Positions 33,262 to 42,866 of a stretch of DNA of 64,000 nucleotides are shown one piece after another. This DNA is from an uncultured Opitutia bacterium (lineage in GTDB: Bacteria; Verrucomicrobiota; Verrucomicrobiia; Opitutales; Opitutaceae), in the NCBI GenBank assembly GCA_937952235.1, contig CALFZM010000366.1, forward strand, positions 20,675-84,674. The letters run 5' to 3'. Position numbers and translations under genes: made by a program. The stretch's first letter is position 1. Each line of letters starts with the position of its first letter. The notes under the pieces were generated by a model that saw nothing but the letters and a program-made list of their open reading frames with translations, was not told the origin of the DNA and did not search any database.

Positions 33262-35388
33262 TCAGGCGTCGGACGCGGGCTCGGTTTCAACGCTGCCCAG
33301 CCCGCCGTGCACCACGATCGTGGCGCCGTCGGGAATGCGGCGCGTGGCGTCGGGCACGCCGAGCACCGCGGGAATGCCGTACTCGCGGCAGATCACGGCG
33401 GCGTGCGAAAGCAGCCCGCCGGTCTCGGTCACGACGGCCGCGACCCGGTCGAGCACGGGCGTCCAGCCCGGGTCGGTGAACGGACACACCAGGATTGCGC
33501 CCCGCTCGACCGACATCGCCTCCTCGATCGAGCGCGCCACGCGGGCGATGCCGCGGACCCGCCCTCGGCTGGCGCCGATGCCCCGCAGCGCGCCGTGCGC
33601 CGGAGCGGGCGCGAAGGCGAAGCGGGCGCCGATTTCGTTCGGCGCGCGAAAATTCCGGTAGCTCTCGAACGTCTCCCGCCGGGCCGCGACCTGCGAGCGG
33701 TCGTCGCGGCAGAGTTCCTCGAACGTCTGGAAGAAGACGTCGTCGCCCACGCCACGCTGTGCCGCCAGCACGAGGACGTGGCGCCGGATGCGGTGATACA
33801 TCCGGCTCGAGACATCGCGCATCTCCTCGCGCAGCCAGAGGAAGGTGCGCAGCCGGTCCAGCTTGCGCGCAAAGCTGCGCCGCCGGTGCCAGGGCAGCGC
33901 GGCGAGCGCGGCCGCCCGGGCGCGGGCATAGGCCGGCCGCGGATCCGCTCCCGCGGGCGCCCCGCGCTGCTCGCGCAGCAGCCCCGCGACCCACGCGGGA
34001 TCCTCGTCCCAGCGCGGCGCACTGAGGTCGAGCTCGCGCCGGCTGCGGTGCGGAAACTCCCGTTGCAGCGCCGCCACGTCACTGTCCCCGCGCGCCGCCA
34101 TCTCGCGCATCCGGCGCGTCGGCTCCAGGTGCCGCATGGGCGGCAGCGCCGCGACGAGGGCGGGATAGTCGGCATCGGGGAACGATTCGAGGAAAGCCAG
34201 CTTCGCGAGCGAGGCGCAGAAGATCGTGCGGAAATAGTTCGTCTCGACCACGCGGTAGTCGTCCTCGATCAGCCGGCGGAGGGCGGCGGCCGGATCGCCC
34301 GTCCGCCGCTCGTGCCGGCGCAGCACCTCCTCCGCCCCGCCCGCCAGGAACTCCCGGTCGAAGCGCTCCTGCCGGCGCCAGATGCCCGGCACGGCCAGCA
34401 ATGTGGGCAGCGCGCGCAGCACGCCCAGCGCCGTCACAGGCGTGCGGATACCGTCGCCCTCGTACGTGACCGCCACGCTCAGGTCGCGGTCGAACTCGCG
34501 CTCGACGAAGCCGGGAAGCCGCGCGAGGCACTGCTTCACCGCGCCGAGGTTCCAGTACGGGCGCCCGAAGAACATCCGCCCCGCCTCGAATTCCCCGGAG
34601 AAGAGCCGCACCTCCCGCAGGAAGTCCTTCAGCGCCGGTTCCCAGATGTAGTCGTAGAGCGACCACATCAGCGGGGTGCACACGCCGGCGGAAACGCCGC
34701 CGTCCCTGAAGTCGGCGTTGGTCCATTCGCCGGTGCCGGGCGCAAAGTCGATCCGCGTGACCGGGCGCGCCTGCAGCACGTACAGCAGGCCGTCCTCGAT
34801 CGCGAACTCGATGTCCTGCGGCGCACCGAAGTACCGCTGGATCGCGCGCGCCACCCGTTCGATCTCCGGCCGGTGCCGCACCAGCAGCGGGTGATCCGGC
34901 GGCAGCGCCGCCTGCGTGCCGGCCAGCAACCCGTCCGCCAGCCCGGCGCAGGCCTCGATCACCACCTCCTCGGCGCCCGTGGCGGGATTGACGGTGAAGG
35001 CCACGCCGGCGAGCTCCGGCCGGATCATCCGCTGCACGACCGGCGTCATGCGCAGCGTGGCCGGGTCGATGCCGTGCCGCCGGCAGTAATCCGCGACCGC
35101 GGGCGCGTGCACGGAGGCGAGGCAGCCGCGGACGGCGGCCTCGACGGCCTCGACCGATTCGAGATTGAGGAAGCTGCGGAACTGCCCCGCGAACGACACG
35201 TCCCCGCCATCCTCGGCGGACGCCGACGACCGCACGGCCAGCGGAAAGCCCAGCACCTCGGCGGCGCGCGCGAGATCGCGGGGCGCGCAGAGGAAATCCG
35301 GGACGCGGAAGCCGGCGAGCTGCAGCTCCACGAGCCGGCGGACCTTGCCCCCGATCAGCGGCGCGGCGGTGTCAGAGGGCGATCGCAT
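33262..35388 (-). CDS. PEP/pyruvate-utilising phosphotransferase-like enzyme
   Basis: 708 residues. N-terminal ATP-grasp domain of the PPDK/PEP-synthase type (GGKVRRLVELQLAGFRVPDF, AVRSSASAEDGGDVSFAGQF, TVNPATGAEEVVIEA), a long middle helical region, and the mobile phosphohistidine domain at the C-terminus (TETGGLLSHAAVICREYGIP, H662 as phosphocarrier). The PEP/pyruvate-binding TIM barrel is absent, so it resembles rifampicin phosphotransferase-type enzymes: ATP phosphate passes via the histidine to a small acceptor. The acceptor is unknown. It overlaps the aminotransferase fusion by 17 bp. Confidence 0.75.
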   Translation of the reverse strand: MRSPSDTAAPLIGGKVRRLVELQLAGFRVPDFLCAPRDLARAAEVLGFPLAVRSSASAEDGGDVSFAGQFRSFLNLESVEAVEAAVRGCLASVHAPAVADYCRRHGIDPATLRMTPVVQRMIRPELAGVAFTVNPATGAEEVVIEACAGLADGLLAGTQAALPPDHPLLVRHRPEIERVARAIQRYFGAPQDIEFAIEDGLLYVLQARPVTRIDFAPGTGEWTNADFRDGGVSAGVCTPLMWSLYDYIWEPALKDFLREVRLFSGEFEAGRMFFGRPYWNLGAVKQCLARLPGFVEREFDRDLSVAVTYEGDGIRTPVTALGVLRALPTLLAVPGIWRRQERFDREFLAGGAEEVLRRHERRTGDPAAALRRLIEDDYRVVETNYFRTIFCASLAKLAFLESFPDADYPALVAALPPMRHLEPTRRMREMAARGDSDVAALQREFPHRSRRELDLSAPRWDEDPAWVAGLLREQRGAPAGADPRPAYARARAAALAALPWHRRRSFARKLDRLRTFLWLREEMRDVSSRMYHRIRRHVLVLAAQRGVGDDVFFQTFEELCRDDRSQVAARRETFESYRNFRAPNEIGARFAFAPAPAHGALRGIGASRGRVRGIARVARSIEEAMSVERGAILVCPFTDPGWTPVLDRVAAVVTETGGLLSHAAVICREYGIPAVLGVPDATRRIPDGATIVVHGGLGSVETEPASDA

Positions 35389-37891
35389 AACCGGCCCCCC
35401 GTACCGCCCGCTCCGAGACCCCCGGCTGCCGGTAGCCCGCCAGCCCGAAACCGTGCCGGCCCGCCATCGCCGCAACCTGGGCCACATGCCAGGGCGTGAG
35501 CGCGCCGGTGTAGCGCGTGTCGCGCACGCCCTCGAGTCCCAGCAACATCGCCTCGACCATGCAGCCGTAGGCCTGCCCCGGCGGCAGCGGGAAATCGATG
35601 ATCCCGAGGTCCTCGCCTCCCGGCAGCGCGGCGAGCCCGCCCCGCAGCATCAGGACGTCAGGCCGGGCCGCGGCCGCCGCGGGCGTCAGGCTCGCCGGGA
35701 CGGAGAGATCGCAGCAGACGGCGCCCGGGGCGAAATCGTCCGCGCCCAGGGGAGCATCCACGGCGTTCATCGCGGCCACCACCACCCCGCCCTCCCGTAC
35801 CGCGCGCAGGTCGGTGGTCGCGGAGGCGCGCGGCAGCTTTTCGGCGAGGTGCCGCAGCCGCAGCGCGGAACCGGGTTTGCGGCTGCCGATCAGGATCGTG
35901 CGACGGTAACGGGGCGCGAGGATCTCGGCGCAGGTGCGGCCGATGTTCCCGGCGGCTCCGGCGATGACGAGCACCGTCTCCGCCGCGGGGCGCCCGGTCT
36001 CCCGGTGCGCGCGGTCGAGCGCCTGCAGGGCCAGCGCGATCGCGGTGCTGTTGCCGGTCGTGACGCCCAGGCCGCGGGCGTCGAGCCGCGTCCCGGCGCA
36101 GGTGGCGATGGACGTGTACTGGCCGAGCGACACCACCTGGCAGCCGAGCGCGTGCGCGAGATCGATGCCCTGCTGCACCAGCGCCTGCGGCTGCGCCAGC
36201 CGGCGGGCGTCCAGCCGCCGCTTGATCCAGGCGGAGCTGAACGGCAGCAGGATCGGATGAAACCGCACCCGCTCGCCCGTCGCGGACCGCACGTCGCACA
36301 CGTTGAGCACGACCGGCGCCATGCGGCCGGCCACGCGCTCGAGGAAGGCCTCGCGCTCGGCCGTCGACGCCGGCGCGAACGACGGCTCGAGCACGCCGAA
36401 GTCGTCCGTCGCGACCAGGTGGCAGAGCCAGGCCACCCGCCGCTCCGGCACGTGGCGCTGGGCCGCACGGAACGACGGCTCGTCGTGCGCGAGCAGGCGC
36501 ACCTCGGTGCGCACGCAGCGGTTGCCGGCCGCGGCGGCGTCGCGCCCCGACCAGAGGTGGCGCGTGAGGCCGAGCGTGTCGCCTGCGTCCAGGCGCCGGC
36601 AGACGTCCTCGAACGCCGCGAGCACGCGCCCGATGTCGGCGGTCGTGATGAAGGCGCAGGGCTCCAGCCGCAGGGCCAGCGGCTCGCTGAGCGTGGGCGC
36701 CACGCGGATGCGATGCGCGTGCAGCAGGTGGCCCGCGAGCACGTAGCCGAGGTCGTCCTGCGCGGTGAGGAAACGCAGGAGGAAACTCGGGGCCTCGGAC
36801 TGCCGGCGGAACTCCACCGCGAGCAGCAGGCCCGCTCCCCGCACGGCGGCAATCGCCCGCGGATGCCGCGCGGCGAGCGCCTCGAGCCCGGCGCGGAGCT
36901 CCGCGCCCCGGGCGCGCACGGCGGCGAGCAGCGCGTCGTCGACGAGCGCGAGGGTCCGCCGCGCGAGCGCGCAGGCGTGGTCATCCTCGGCATACGTGCT
37001 CGTATGCTGGAGGTCGAAGCGGTCGTCGTAGCGTTCACGGCGGACGAGCAGCGCCGAGATCTTCGCCAGCCCGCCGCCAAGCGCCTTAGAGAGGATCACG
37101 TAATCCGGCTGCACCCCGAGGGCGGCCGAGGCCAGGAACTGCCCGGTGCGGCCAACCCCGGTCTGGCACTCGTCGGCGATGAGCGGGACGCCGTGGCGGG
37201 CGCAGAGGGCCGCGGCGCGCTGGACGAACTCCCGGGAAAGCGGCCGCACGCCGCCTTCGCCGAGCACGGGCTCGAAGATGAAACCCGCGAGATCGCCCGG
37301 ACGGGCGAATGCCGCCTCGAGCGCCGCGACGTCATTGGGCGCGACGCGCACCACCGGCACGCCCGCGAGCGCGTACGGCTCGCGGTAGGCGGGATGCGCG
37401 GTGAGCTGGAGGGCGGCGAGGGTCTTGCCGTGAAACCCGCGCTCGAGGGCGACGAAGGTCCGCGCGCCCGTTTCCAGCCGCGCGTGCTTCATCGCCGCCT
37501 CCACCGCCTCGGCGCCGGAGTTCGCGAAGACGGCCACGTAGTCGGCACCGGCACGGCGCGAAAGCTCGGCCGCCAGCTCCGCCGCGTGCCGCCGCCGCGA
37601 GGCCTGACTGTGCACCGGCCGGCCGGAGGCGAGCAACCGCTGCGCTTCGGCGACCAGGGCGGGATGCGCATGCCCGAGAAGCAGCGAGCCGTAGCCGCCT
37701 ACGAGGTCGAGCACTTCGACCTCGTCGCCCGCCGCATCGCGGTAATACAAGTGGGGACCCGCACCGCGTTCGTAATCGATGTCGAGCGCCAGCGTGCGGA
37801 GCAGTTCCCCCAGACGGGGCTTGAAATGGTCGCGGCCCGGCCCGGCCTCGGCGGGCCGCGGAACGACGGAGTTCGGCGCTGGGGGATTCAC
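35372..37891 (-). CDS. fusion of class III aminotransferase and acyl-ACP-reductase-like domain
   Basis: 839 residues from a GTG start. Residues 20-440 form a class III PLP aminotransferase: NSGAEAVEAAMKHAR, ERGFHGKTLAAL, IADECQTGVGRTG (D240) and the PLP lysine in LSKALGGG (K269). Residues about 460-839 resemble cyanobacterial long-chain acyl-ACP reductase: WIKRRL, LGQYTSIATCAG, TTGNSTAIALALQAL, Rossmann loop GAAGNIG (645-651), CCDLSVP, and YGCMVEAMLLGLEG, whose Cys (C777) sits where AAR has its catalytic cysteine. One chain could reduce an acyl thioester to aldehyde and aminate it to a long-chain amine; that is inference. First in the operon leading to btaA. Confidence 0.72.
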   Translation of the reverse strand: MNPPAPNSVVPRPAEAGPGRDHFKPRLGELLRTLALDIDYERGAGPHLYYRDAAGDEVEVLDLVGGYGSLLLGHAHPALVAEAQRLLASGRPVHSQASRRRHAAELAAELSRRAGADYVAVFANSGAEAVEAAMKHARLETGARTFVALERGFHGKTLAALQLTAHPAYREPYALAGVPVVRVAPNDVAALEAAFARPGDLAGFIFEPVLGEGGVRPLSREFVQRAAALCARHGVPLIADECQTGVGRTGQFLASAALGVQPDYVILSKALGGGLAKISALLVRRERYDDRFDLQHTSTYAEDDHACALARRTLALVDDALLAAVRARGAELRAGLEALAARHPRAIAAVRGAGLLLAVEFRRQSEAPSFLLRFLTAQDDLGYVLAGHLLHAHRIRVAPTLSEPLALRLEPCAFITTADIGRVLAAFEDVCRRLDAGDTLGLTRHLWSGRDAAAAGNRCVRTEVRLLAHDEPSFRAAQRHVPERRVAWLCHLVATDDFGVLEPSFAPASTAEREAFLERVAGRMAPVVLNVCDVRSATGERVRFHPILLPFSSAWIKRRLDARRLAQPQALVQQGIDLAHALGCQVVSLGQYTSIATCAGTRLDARGLGVTTGNSTAIALALQALDRAHRETGRPAAETVLVIAGAAGNIGRTCAEILAPRYRRTILIGSRKPGSALRLRHLAEKLPRASATTDLRAVREGGVVVAAMNAVDAPLGADDFAPGAVCCDLSVPASLTPAAAAARPDVLMLRGGLAALPGGEDLGIIDFPLPPGQAYGCMVEAMLLGLEGVRDTRYTGALTPWHVAQVAAMAGRHGFGLAGYRQPGVSERAVRGAGYAIAL

Positions 37892-37911
37892 GCGACGAGG
37901 ATAGTTAGCGG

Positions 37912-37925
37912 ACGCCCCGGGGCGT
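37912..37925. promoter_or_regulatory. 14-bp perfect palindrome upstream of the aminotransferase operon
   Basis: ACGCCCCGGGGCGT is fully symmetric and ends 20 bp before the GTG start, next to an AT-rich stretch (TAATCGATAAAATTTTGG) unusual for this GC-rich DNA. Together they look like an operator beside a promoter in the 68-bp gap after the MFS gene. Confidence 0.35.
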
Positions 37926-37959
37926 TAATCGATAAAATTTTGGGTGGCCATCGCGCAAA

Positions 37960-39507
37960 TCAATGTCCCGTCGCGGGCCGGCCGCGCAGCAGCGTGGCGA
38001 GCAGCGCCGCCCCGACGCAACAAGCGGCGGCGAGCGACACCACCACCCGAAAGCCGGCGACAAACGCCTCCCGGATGGCGGCCTCCACCGCCTGCGCCGT
38101 CGCCGGCGCCAGGCCCTCCGGAGGCCGGGCCACCGCGAGTTTCGCCGCCTCGAGGCGAAGCACGGCGAGGGCGGTGTCCGTGAGGCCGAGATCCGCGACC
38201 CGCGCCTCCAACGCGCGGCTGAAAACCGCCAGCATCACCGGCCCCAGCACGGCGATCGCGAACACGCCGGCGAGCCGCGTCGTGCTGCTGTTGATGCCCG
38301 AGGCCAGCCCGAGCCGGTCCGACGGGACGGCATCCATCACCGCCGTGCTCAGCGGCGTCGCGGTCAGGCCGAGGCCCACGCCCACGAGGACGAAACCCGG
38401 CAGGTACGTGGTCCAGAACTCGCGCGGCCCGGCCGTGAGTCCGGGCAGTGCGAACAGGAGAAACCCCGCCGCGGCGAACAGCGGCCCGAACGTCAGCGGG
38501 AGCCGCGGGCCCCGGCGGTCGACGCAGCGGCCGGCCCAGCGCGAGAGCAGGATGAGCAGGGCCATCAGCGGCAGTTGCGTGAGCCCGGCGAGCATCGGCG
38601 CGTAGCCCTGCACCTGTACGAGATTCAGCGGCATGAAGAAGAGCGTGCCGTGGAAGCCGAGGTAGAAGGCGAAACTCAGGCCGCAGGCGGCCAGGAGGGA
38701 AGGCGACCGGAAGACGTCGAGCGGCAGCAGCGGGTGCGCGACGCGCGTCTGCCGGTGGAGAAACGCCCCCAGGGCGACGAGGCCGCCGGCCAGCGGGATG
38801 GAGACCAGCGGGTGGCCGAGCCCCGCCTTCGGCCACTCGATCAGTCCCTGGTTCAAGCCGGCAAGGCCGAGCGTGAGCAGCAGCGCGCCCCAGCCGTCGA
38901 CCGCGCGCCGCGACGCGGCCGGATCGGGCGGCACGCGACTGAGCACGGCCAGCAGCGCCACCGCCGCCAGTGGGACGTTGATGAAGAACACCACGCGCCA
39001 GAGGCCGGCGCCCGCCAGCACGCCGCCGAGCACCGGCCCGATCGTGGTCGCGAGCACGCTGAACGCCGACCACGTGCCGATCGCCTTGCCCCGCACCTCG
39101 GGCGGAAAGTGGCTGGACAGCAGCGCGAGGGAGCCGGGCACCATCAGCGCGCCACCCACGCCCTGCGCGACGCGCGCGGCGATGAGGACGCCGATGTCGG
39201 GCGCCAGGCCGCATCCCACGGAAGCGACCGTGAAGATCGCGATGCCCAGGCTGAAGATCCGCCGGCGGCCGAAGGTGTCGCCCAGGACGCCGCCAAACAG
39301 CAGCAGCGCCGCCAGCGGCAGCGAGAAACCGTTTGTCACCCAGAAGAGCCCCGCGCCCGTCGCATGGAGTTCGCGTTGCAACACCGGCAGCGCGACGCTC
39401 AGCGCGGTGCCGTCGATGAACACCATGCCCGAGGCCAGCACCGAGCTGAGCAGGACCCAGGCGGAGGCGGACGACGCGGTACGGGCTGGAGGCACGCGGG
39501 GCGACAC
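37960..39507 (-). CDS. MFS transporter, DHA2 (EmrB/QacA) family
   Basis: About 515 residues with 12-14 hydrophobic segments. DHA2 features: FIDGTALSVALPVLQREL in TM1, motif A GDTFGRRRIF, RVAQGVGGALMVPGSLAL, and motif C GPVLGGVLAG. Drug:proton antiport is typical, but substrate is unknown. The start is uncertain: a GTG at 39507 was chosen because the first helix begins about 15 residues later; another GTG at 39495 is possible. It ends 68 bp before the aminotransferase operon on the same strand and is divergent from the dimethylformamidase-like gene. Confidence 0.82.
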   Translation of the reverse strand: MSPRVPPARTASSASAWVLLSSVLASGMVFIDGTALSVALPVLQRELHATGAGLFWVTNGFSLPLAALLLFGGVLGDTFGRRRIFSLGIAIFTVASVGCGLAPDIGVLIAARVAQGVGGALMVPGSLALLSSHFPPEVRGKAIGTWSAFSVLATTIGPVLGGVLAGAGLWRVVFFINVPLAAVALLAVLSRVPPDPAASRRAVDGWGALLLTLGLAGLNQGLIEWPKAGLGHPLVSIPLAGGLVALGAFLHRQTRVAHPLLPLDVFRSPSLLAACGLSFAFYLGFHGTLFFMPLNLVQVQGYAPMLAGLTQLPLMALLILLSRWAGRCVDRRGPRLPLTFGPLFAAAGFLLFALPGLTAGPREFWTTYLPGFVLVGVGLGLTATPLSTAVMDAVPSDRLGLASGINSSTTRLAGVFAIAVLGPVMLAVFSRALEARVADLGLTDTALAVLRLEAAKLAVARPPEGLAPATAQAVEAAIREAFVAGFRVVVSLAAACCVGAALLATLLRGRPATGH

Positions 39508-39650
39508 GGCGCGCGAGGCTGGCGCGCGGCCATCCGGAATCAAGCTGCGCCAATCCCGGGCAGATGGGCCGAAAGACCGGGGCCGGCCGGCCCGCCGCGA
39601 ACGCAACGCGCTTGCCGCTCCCGCCGCGCCGGGCGTAAACCCACGCCGCC

Positions 39651-41195
39651 ATGAGTTCCCCTGACCTGGGCGGCGTAGGCCGGCGCGATTTCCTGAAGTT
39701 CTCCGCCGCCTCGGCACTCGCCGGCGCGCTACCCGCCACCGCCTCCGCCGCCACGCCCGCGCGCGCCTCCCGCTCCGCCTTCATCGCGGAGGAGAACCAG
39801 CGCCCCGGCGCGACCGACTGGCAGCTCACGCGCGTGCGCCTGTCCCGCGCCCAGGGCATCCGGGCGGCCGAGATCGAAGGCTACTGCTCACGCCAGTCCG
39901 GGCTCGCCGGCGAGACGCTCGACCTCTGCGTGAGCACGACCCCGGCGGCACGGTTCAAGGTCGAGATCTTCCGCACCGGCTACTACGGCGGCGCGGGCGC
40001 CCGGCTGATGGCGACCCTCGGACCGTTCGAGGGTCGGACGCAGCCCGTGCCGGCGCCGGGGCCGAAGCGGCTGATCGAGTGCAAATGGACGCCGTGCGCC
40101 ACGCTGACAATCCCGCGCGACTGGCCCAGCGGCGTGTACCTGGGCCGGCTGACCACGTTGCCGGACGACGCGGACAAGCCCTACTGGCAGAACTACCTCG
40201 TCTTCATCGTCCGCGACACCCGCAAGGCCGACATCCTGCTCCAGTGCAGCGACAACACCTGGCAGGCCTACAACAAGTGGCCGGACAACTACTCGCTCTA
40301 CACCAACCCGCTGGGCGCGCAGGCGCCGGGAGTCGCGGTGAGCTTCGACCGGCCCTACGGCAAGTACGCGCAGATCTACGAGAATCCTCAGTCGCTCGGA
40401 TCGGGCGAGTGGCTCTGCTTCGAATTTCCGCTCGCGTACTGGCTCGAGCAGCACGGTTACGACGTCACGTACTGTTCGAACAGCGATTGCCTCGATCCCG
40501 CGCAGATCACGCGCTGCAGGACGTTCCTCAGCGTGGGGCACGACGAGTACTGGGATCCGCTCCAGCACGCGGCGGTGAAACGTGCGATCTCCGACGGCGT
40601 GAGCGTGCTCTGGCTCTGCGGCAATTCCGTCTTCGTCGTGAGCCCGTTCACGGAATCCAGCGACGGCCGGCCGCGTCGCGTGATCGAGCGCGCCGGCCAC
40701 TTTGCCGGCATGACCGACGCCGAGGTCGAGAAGGCGCGGCGGGTGTTTTCGGAGGACTATCGCCGGATCGGCCCCGACGAGTCCGATATCATCGGCGCGC
40801 GCACCGTCATCCCGTTCAACGGCGGCGGCGACTGGATCTGCACCCGCCCCGACCACTGGATGTTTGCCGGCACCGGCATGAAGGCGGGCGATCGAATTCC
40901 AGGTCTCGTGGGCTGGGAACACCACGGCGAACCAGCTTTGATCCCGGGACTGGAAGTCGTGGCGGAAGGCCTGGTGTGGGCCGGTGGCGTCACGCCGTCG
41001 CGCTACACGGCGACGATCTTTCCGGGGCCCAAGGGCAACTTCGTCTTCAACGCCGCCACGATCTTCTGGGTGCAGGGCCTCGCGAGCCCGCCGGGCCACA
41101 TGATCCCGTGGAGCCACTGGTCGCGACCGCAGGGGCCGGATCCACGCGTGCAGCAGATCACGCACAACCTGCTGCGCCGCGCGCTCGGCGCGTGA
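39651..41195 (+). CDS. Tat-exported N,N-dimethylformamidase large-subunit-like protein
   Basis: 514 residues. Twin-arginine signal RRDFLKFSAASALAGALPATASA. The rest aligns by eye with the C-terminal domain of dimethylformamidase beta subunits: FRTGYYGGAGARLM, VFIVRDTRKADILLQCSDNTWQAYNKW, the CSNSDCLDP segment, VGHDEYWD and WLCGNSVFV. The catalytic iron of DMFase is bound by Tyr and Glu residues; Y and E candidates are present but cannot be assigned. Export by Tat implies a folded, cofactor-carrying enzyme. Substrate unknown; the name reflects the fold only. Convergent with the LysR gene. Confidence 0.7.
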   Translation: MSSPDLGGVGRRDFLKFSAASALAGALPATASAATPARASRSAFIAEENQRPGATDWQLTRVRLSRAQGIRAAEIEGYCSRQSGLAGETLDLCVSTTPAARFKVEIFRTGYYGGAGARLMATLGPFEGRTQPVPAPGPKRLIECKWTPCATLTIPRDWPSGVYLGRLTTLPDDADKPYWQNYLVFIVRDTRKADILLQCSDNTWQAYNKWPDNYSLYTNPLGAQAPGVAVSFDRPYGKYAQIYENPQSLGSGEWLCFEFPLAYWLEQHGYDVTYCSNSDCLDPAQITRCRTFLSVGHDEYWDPLQHAAVKRAISDGVSVLWLCGNSVFVVSPFTESSDGRPRRVIERAGHFAGMTDAEVEKARRVFSEDYRRIGPDESDIIGARTVIPFNGGGDWICTRPDHWMFAGTGMKAGDRIPGLVGWEHHGEPALIPGLEVVAEGLVWAGGVTPSRYTATIFPGPKGNFVFNAATIFWVQGLASPPGHMIPWSHWSRPQGPDPRVQQITHNLLRRALGA

Positions 41196-41220
41196 GCGGC
41201 GCCGCACCGGGAGCGCCCCG

Positions 41221-42114
41221 TCACTCCGCGACCGCGAGCTGCGGCCACAGTTCCCGGACTCGCTTCACCGCCTCCGCGAGAAACGCCCGCACCACCGGCG
41301 GCGGTTCATCGCGCCACCAGGCGGCCACCTCGACGAGCGGAAATCCGGGCAGCGGCAGCACCCGGACGCCCGGCTGCCGGACATAGCCCGGAAAATCCAG
41401 GCTCACGCCCACGCCCTGTCCGCGCGCGACATACGGCGCGATCATGAGCAGTGAATCGGCCTCGATGCTGACGGGCCAGCGGACGCCCCGAGCCCGCAGT
41501 TCGCGCTGGAACAGCCGCGTCACGGTCTCGCTGGCGGGCAGGCTGATGAGCGGCCGGCGCCCGGGCGTGTCCGCCCACCACGCTTCGGGCGGGCGCCTCG
41601 GGCCGCGGGCCGGCACCAGCAGCACGAGCGGCACGCGCAGGAGTCGGCGGCACCGCACGCCCGCCGGCGCCCGCGGACCGGCTGCTGCGACCACCAGGTC
41701 GACGCGCCCGGATTCAAGCCGGTGCATGAGATCGGCCTGCAGTCCCCCGCAAAGATTCAACCGCAGGCCGGGCAGATGCGCGCGCAGCCGTTCCGCGATC
41801 TCGGGCACATGATCCCGCAGCGCCACCTCCGCCGCGCCCAGCCGAAGGACCGGCGTTTCGCCCGCGCGAATTTCCTCCGCCACGGCGTCGAGCCGGCCGA
41901 AGAACGGCTCGATGAACGCCGCCAGCTTCTTGCCGGCCGCGGTGAGACGGAACGGCGAACGTTCGAACAACCTCGTCCCGAGATCCGCCTCGAGCTGGCG
42001 GAGCTGGCCGCTCACCGCCGGCTGCTGGATCCCGTAGGGGATGTGCCGTACCGCGCGGCTGATGCCGCCGTGCCGCGCCACGTAGTGGAACAGCTCGAGG
42101 TGGTGAACGTTCAT
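41221..42114 (-). CDS. LysR-family transcriptional regulator
   Basis: 297 residues. N-terminal winged helix-turn-helix MNVHHLELFHYVARHGGISRAVRHIPYGIQQPAVSGQLRQLE, in which the insertion of IPYGI in the recognition region is slightly unusual, then LFERSPFRLTAAGKKL, and a two-lobe effector-binding domain (about 90-290). The ATG at 42114 gives the standard LysR start. No divergently transcribed metabolic operon abuts it; the nearest gene on the other side is a small exported protein (42236), so its target is unclear. Confidence 0.85.
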   Translation of the reverse strand: MNVHHLELFHYVARHGGISRAVRHIPYGIQQPAVSGQLRQLEADLGTRLFERSPFRLTAAGKKLAAFIEPFFGRLDAVAEEIRAGETPVLRLGAAEVALRDHVPEIAERLRAHLPGLRLNLCGGLQADLMHRLESGRVDLVVAAAGPRAPAGVRCRRLLRVPLVLLVPARGPRRPPEAWWADTPGRRPLISLPASETVTRLFQRELRARGVRWPVSIEADSLLMIAPYVARGQGVGVSLDFPGYVRQPGVRVLPLPGFPLVEVAAWWRDEPPPVVRAFLAEAVKRVRELWPQLAVAE

Positions 42115-42235
42115 CCGGCGTCGAGGCAAGCAGCGCGCCACGGCGGGCGCAATGCCGCGGCCATCGAGCGGAGCAATGGGGCCATCGGATTTATCGAATC
42201 ACACCGGCGGCGCACTCTCCGCTAGAATCGCCGGC

Positions 42236-42781
42236 ATGAACTCGCATCCGACTTTCCGCGCGGCCTGGGCGGCCCTGGCCGTGCTCGTGGCGCCGCTGGC
42301 GTGCGTCCCGGCGGCCCGTGCCGCCAGCGTCGGCGTGTACGACTCCCGGCTCGTCGCCTACGCCTGGTTCAACGCGCCGCCGCAACGCACCGCCCTGCGC
42401 GCCCGGGTCGCCGCGGCCCGCAAGGCGCAGGCCGACGGCGACCGGGAGGAAGGCGCCAGGCTCGAGCGGCTGATCAAGGCCGACCAGTCCCGGATTCATC
42501 TCCAGGTCTTCAGCACCGCGCCGATTCCCGAAATACTGGAGCAACTCGCGCCCGCGGTGACCCGCGCGCGCAGCGACACGGGCGTAACCCGGCTGGTGTC
42601 GAAATGGGACACCGCCGCGCTCCGCGGCATTCCCCCGGAGGAACGGATCGACGTCACGGAATTGCTGGTCCGCGACCTGGAGCTGGATGAGAAGCAGCGG
42701 GCGACGCTGCGCGCGATCGCCGCGAAGCCGCCCCTCCCACTCTGGCAGGCCCGCCTGCTGGCGTTCGCCGGCCGGCTCTAG
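42236..42781 (+). CDS. exported protein of unknown function
   Basis: 181 residues. Signal peptide MNSHPTFRAAWAALAVLVAPLACVPAARAAS, then a mostly helical domain starting VGVYDSRLVAYAWF, with LEQLAPAVTRARSDTGVTRLVSKWD in the middle and a C-terminal ELLVRDLELDEKQRATLRAIAAKPP. I do not recognise a named family, though the VYDSRLVA opening resembles periplasmic proteins that begin with the VDSQKVL-type strand of OmpH/Skp. Lies 121 bp from the divergent LysR gene, which may control it. Confidence 0.6.
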   Translation: MNSHPTFRAAWAALAVLVAPLACVPAARAASVGVYDSRLVAYAWFNAPPQRTALRARVAAARKAQADGDREEGARLERLIKADQSRIHLQVFSTAPIPEILEQLAPAVTRARSDTGVTRLVSKWDTAALRGIPPEERIDVTELLVRDLELDEKQRATLRAIAAKPPLPLWQARLLAFAGRL

Positions 42782-42866
42782 CGACGAACGAAATCGGGGA
42801 GCCGTTCCCCGGACAGCGCCTTTGCCGGCGCCGGAGCGCAGCCGGAGGGCGCCGGTCCTGGCGAGT

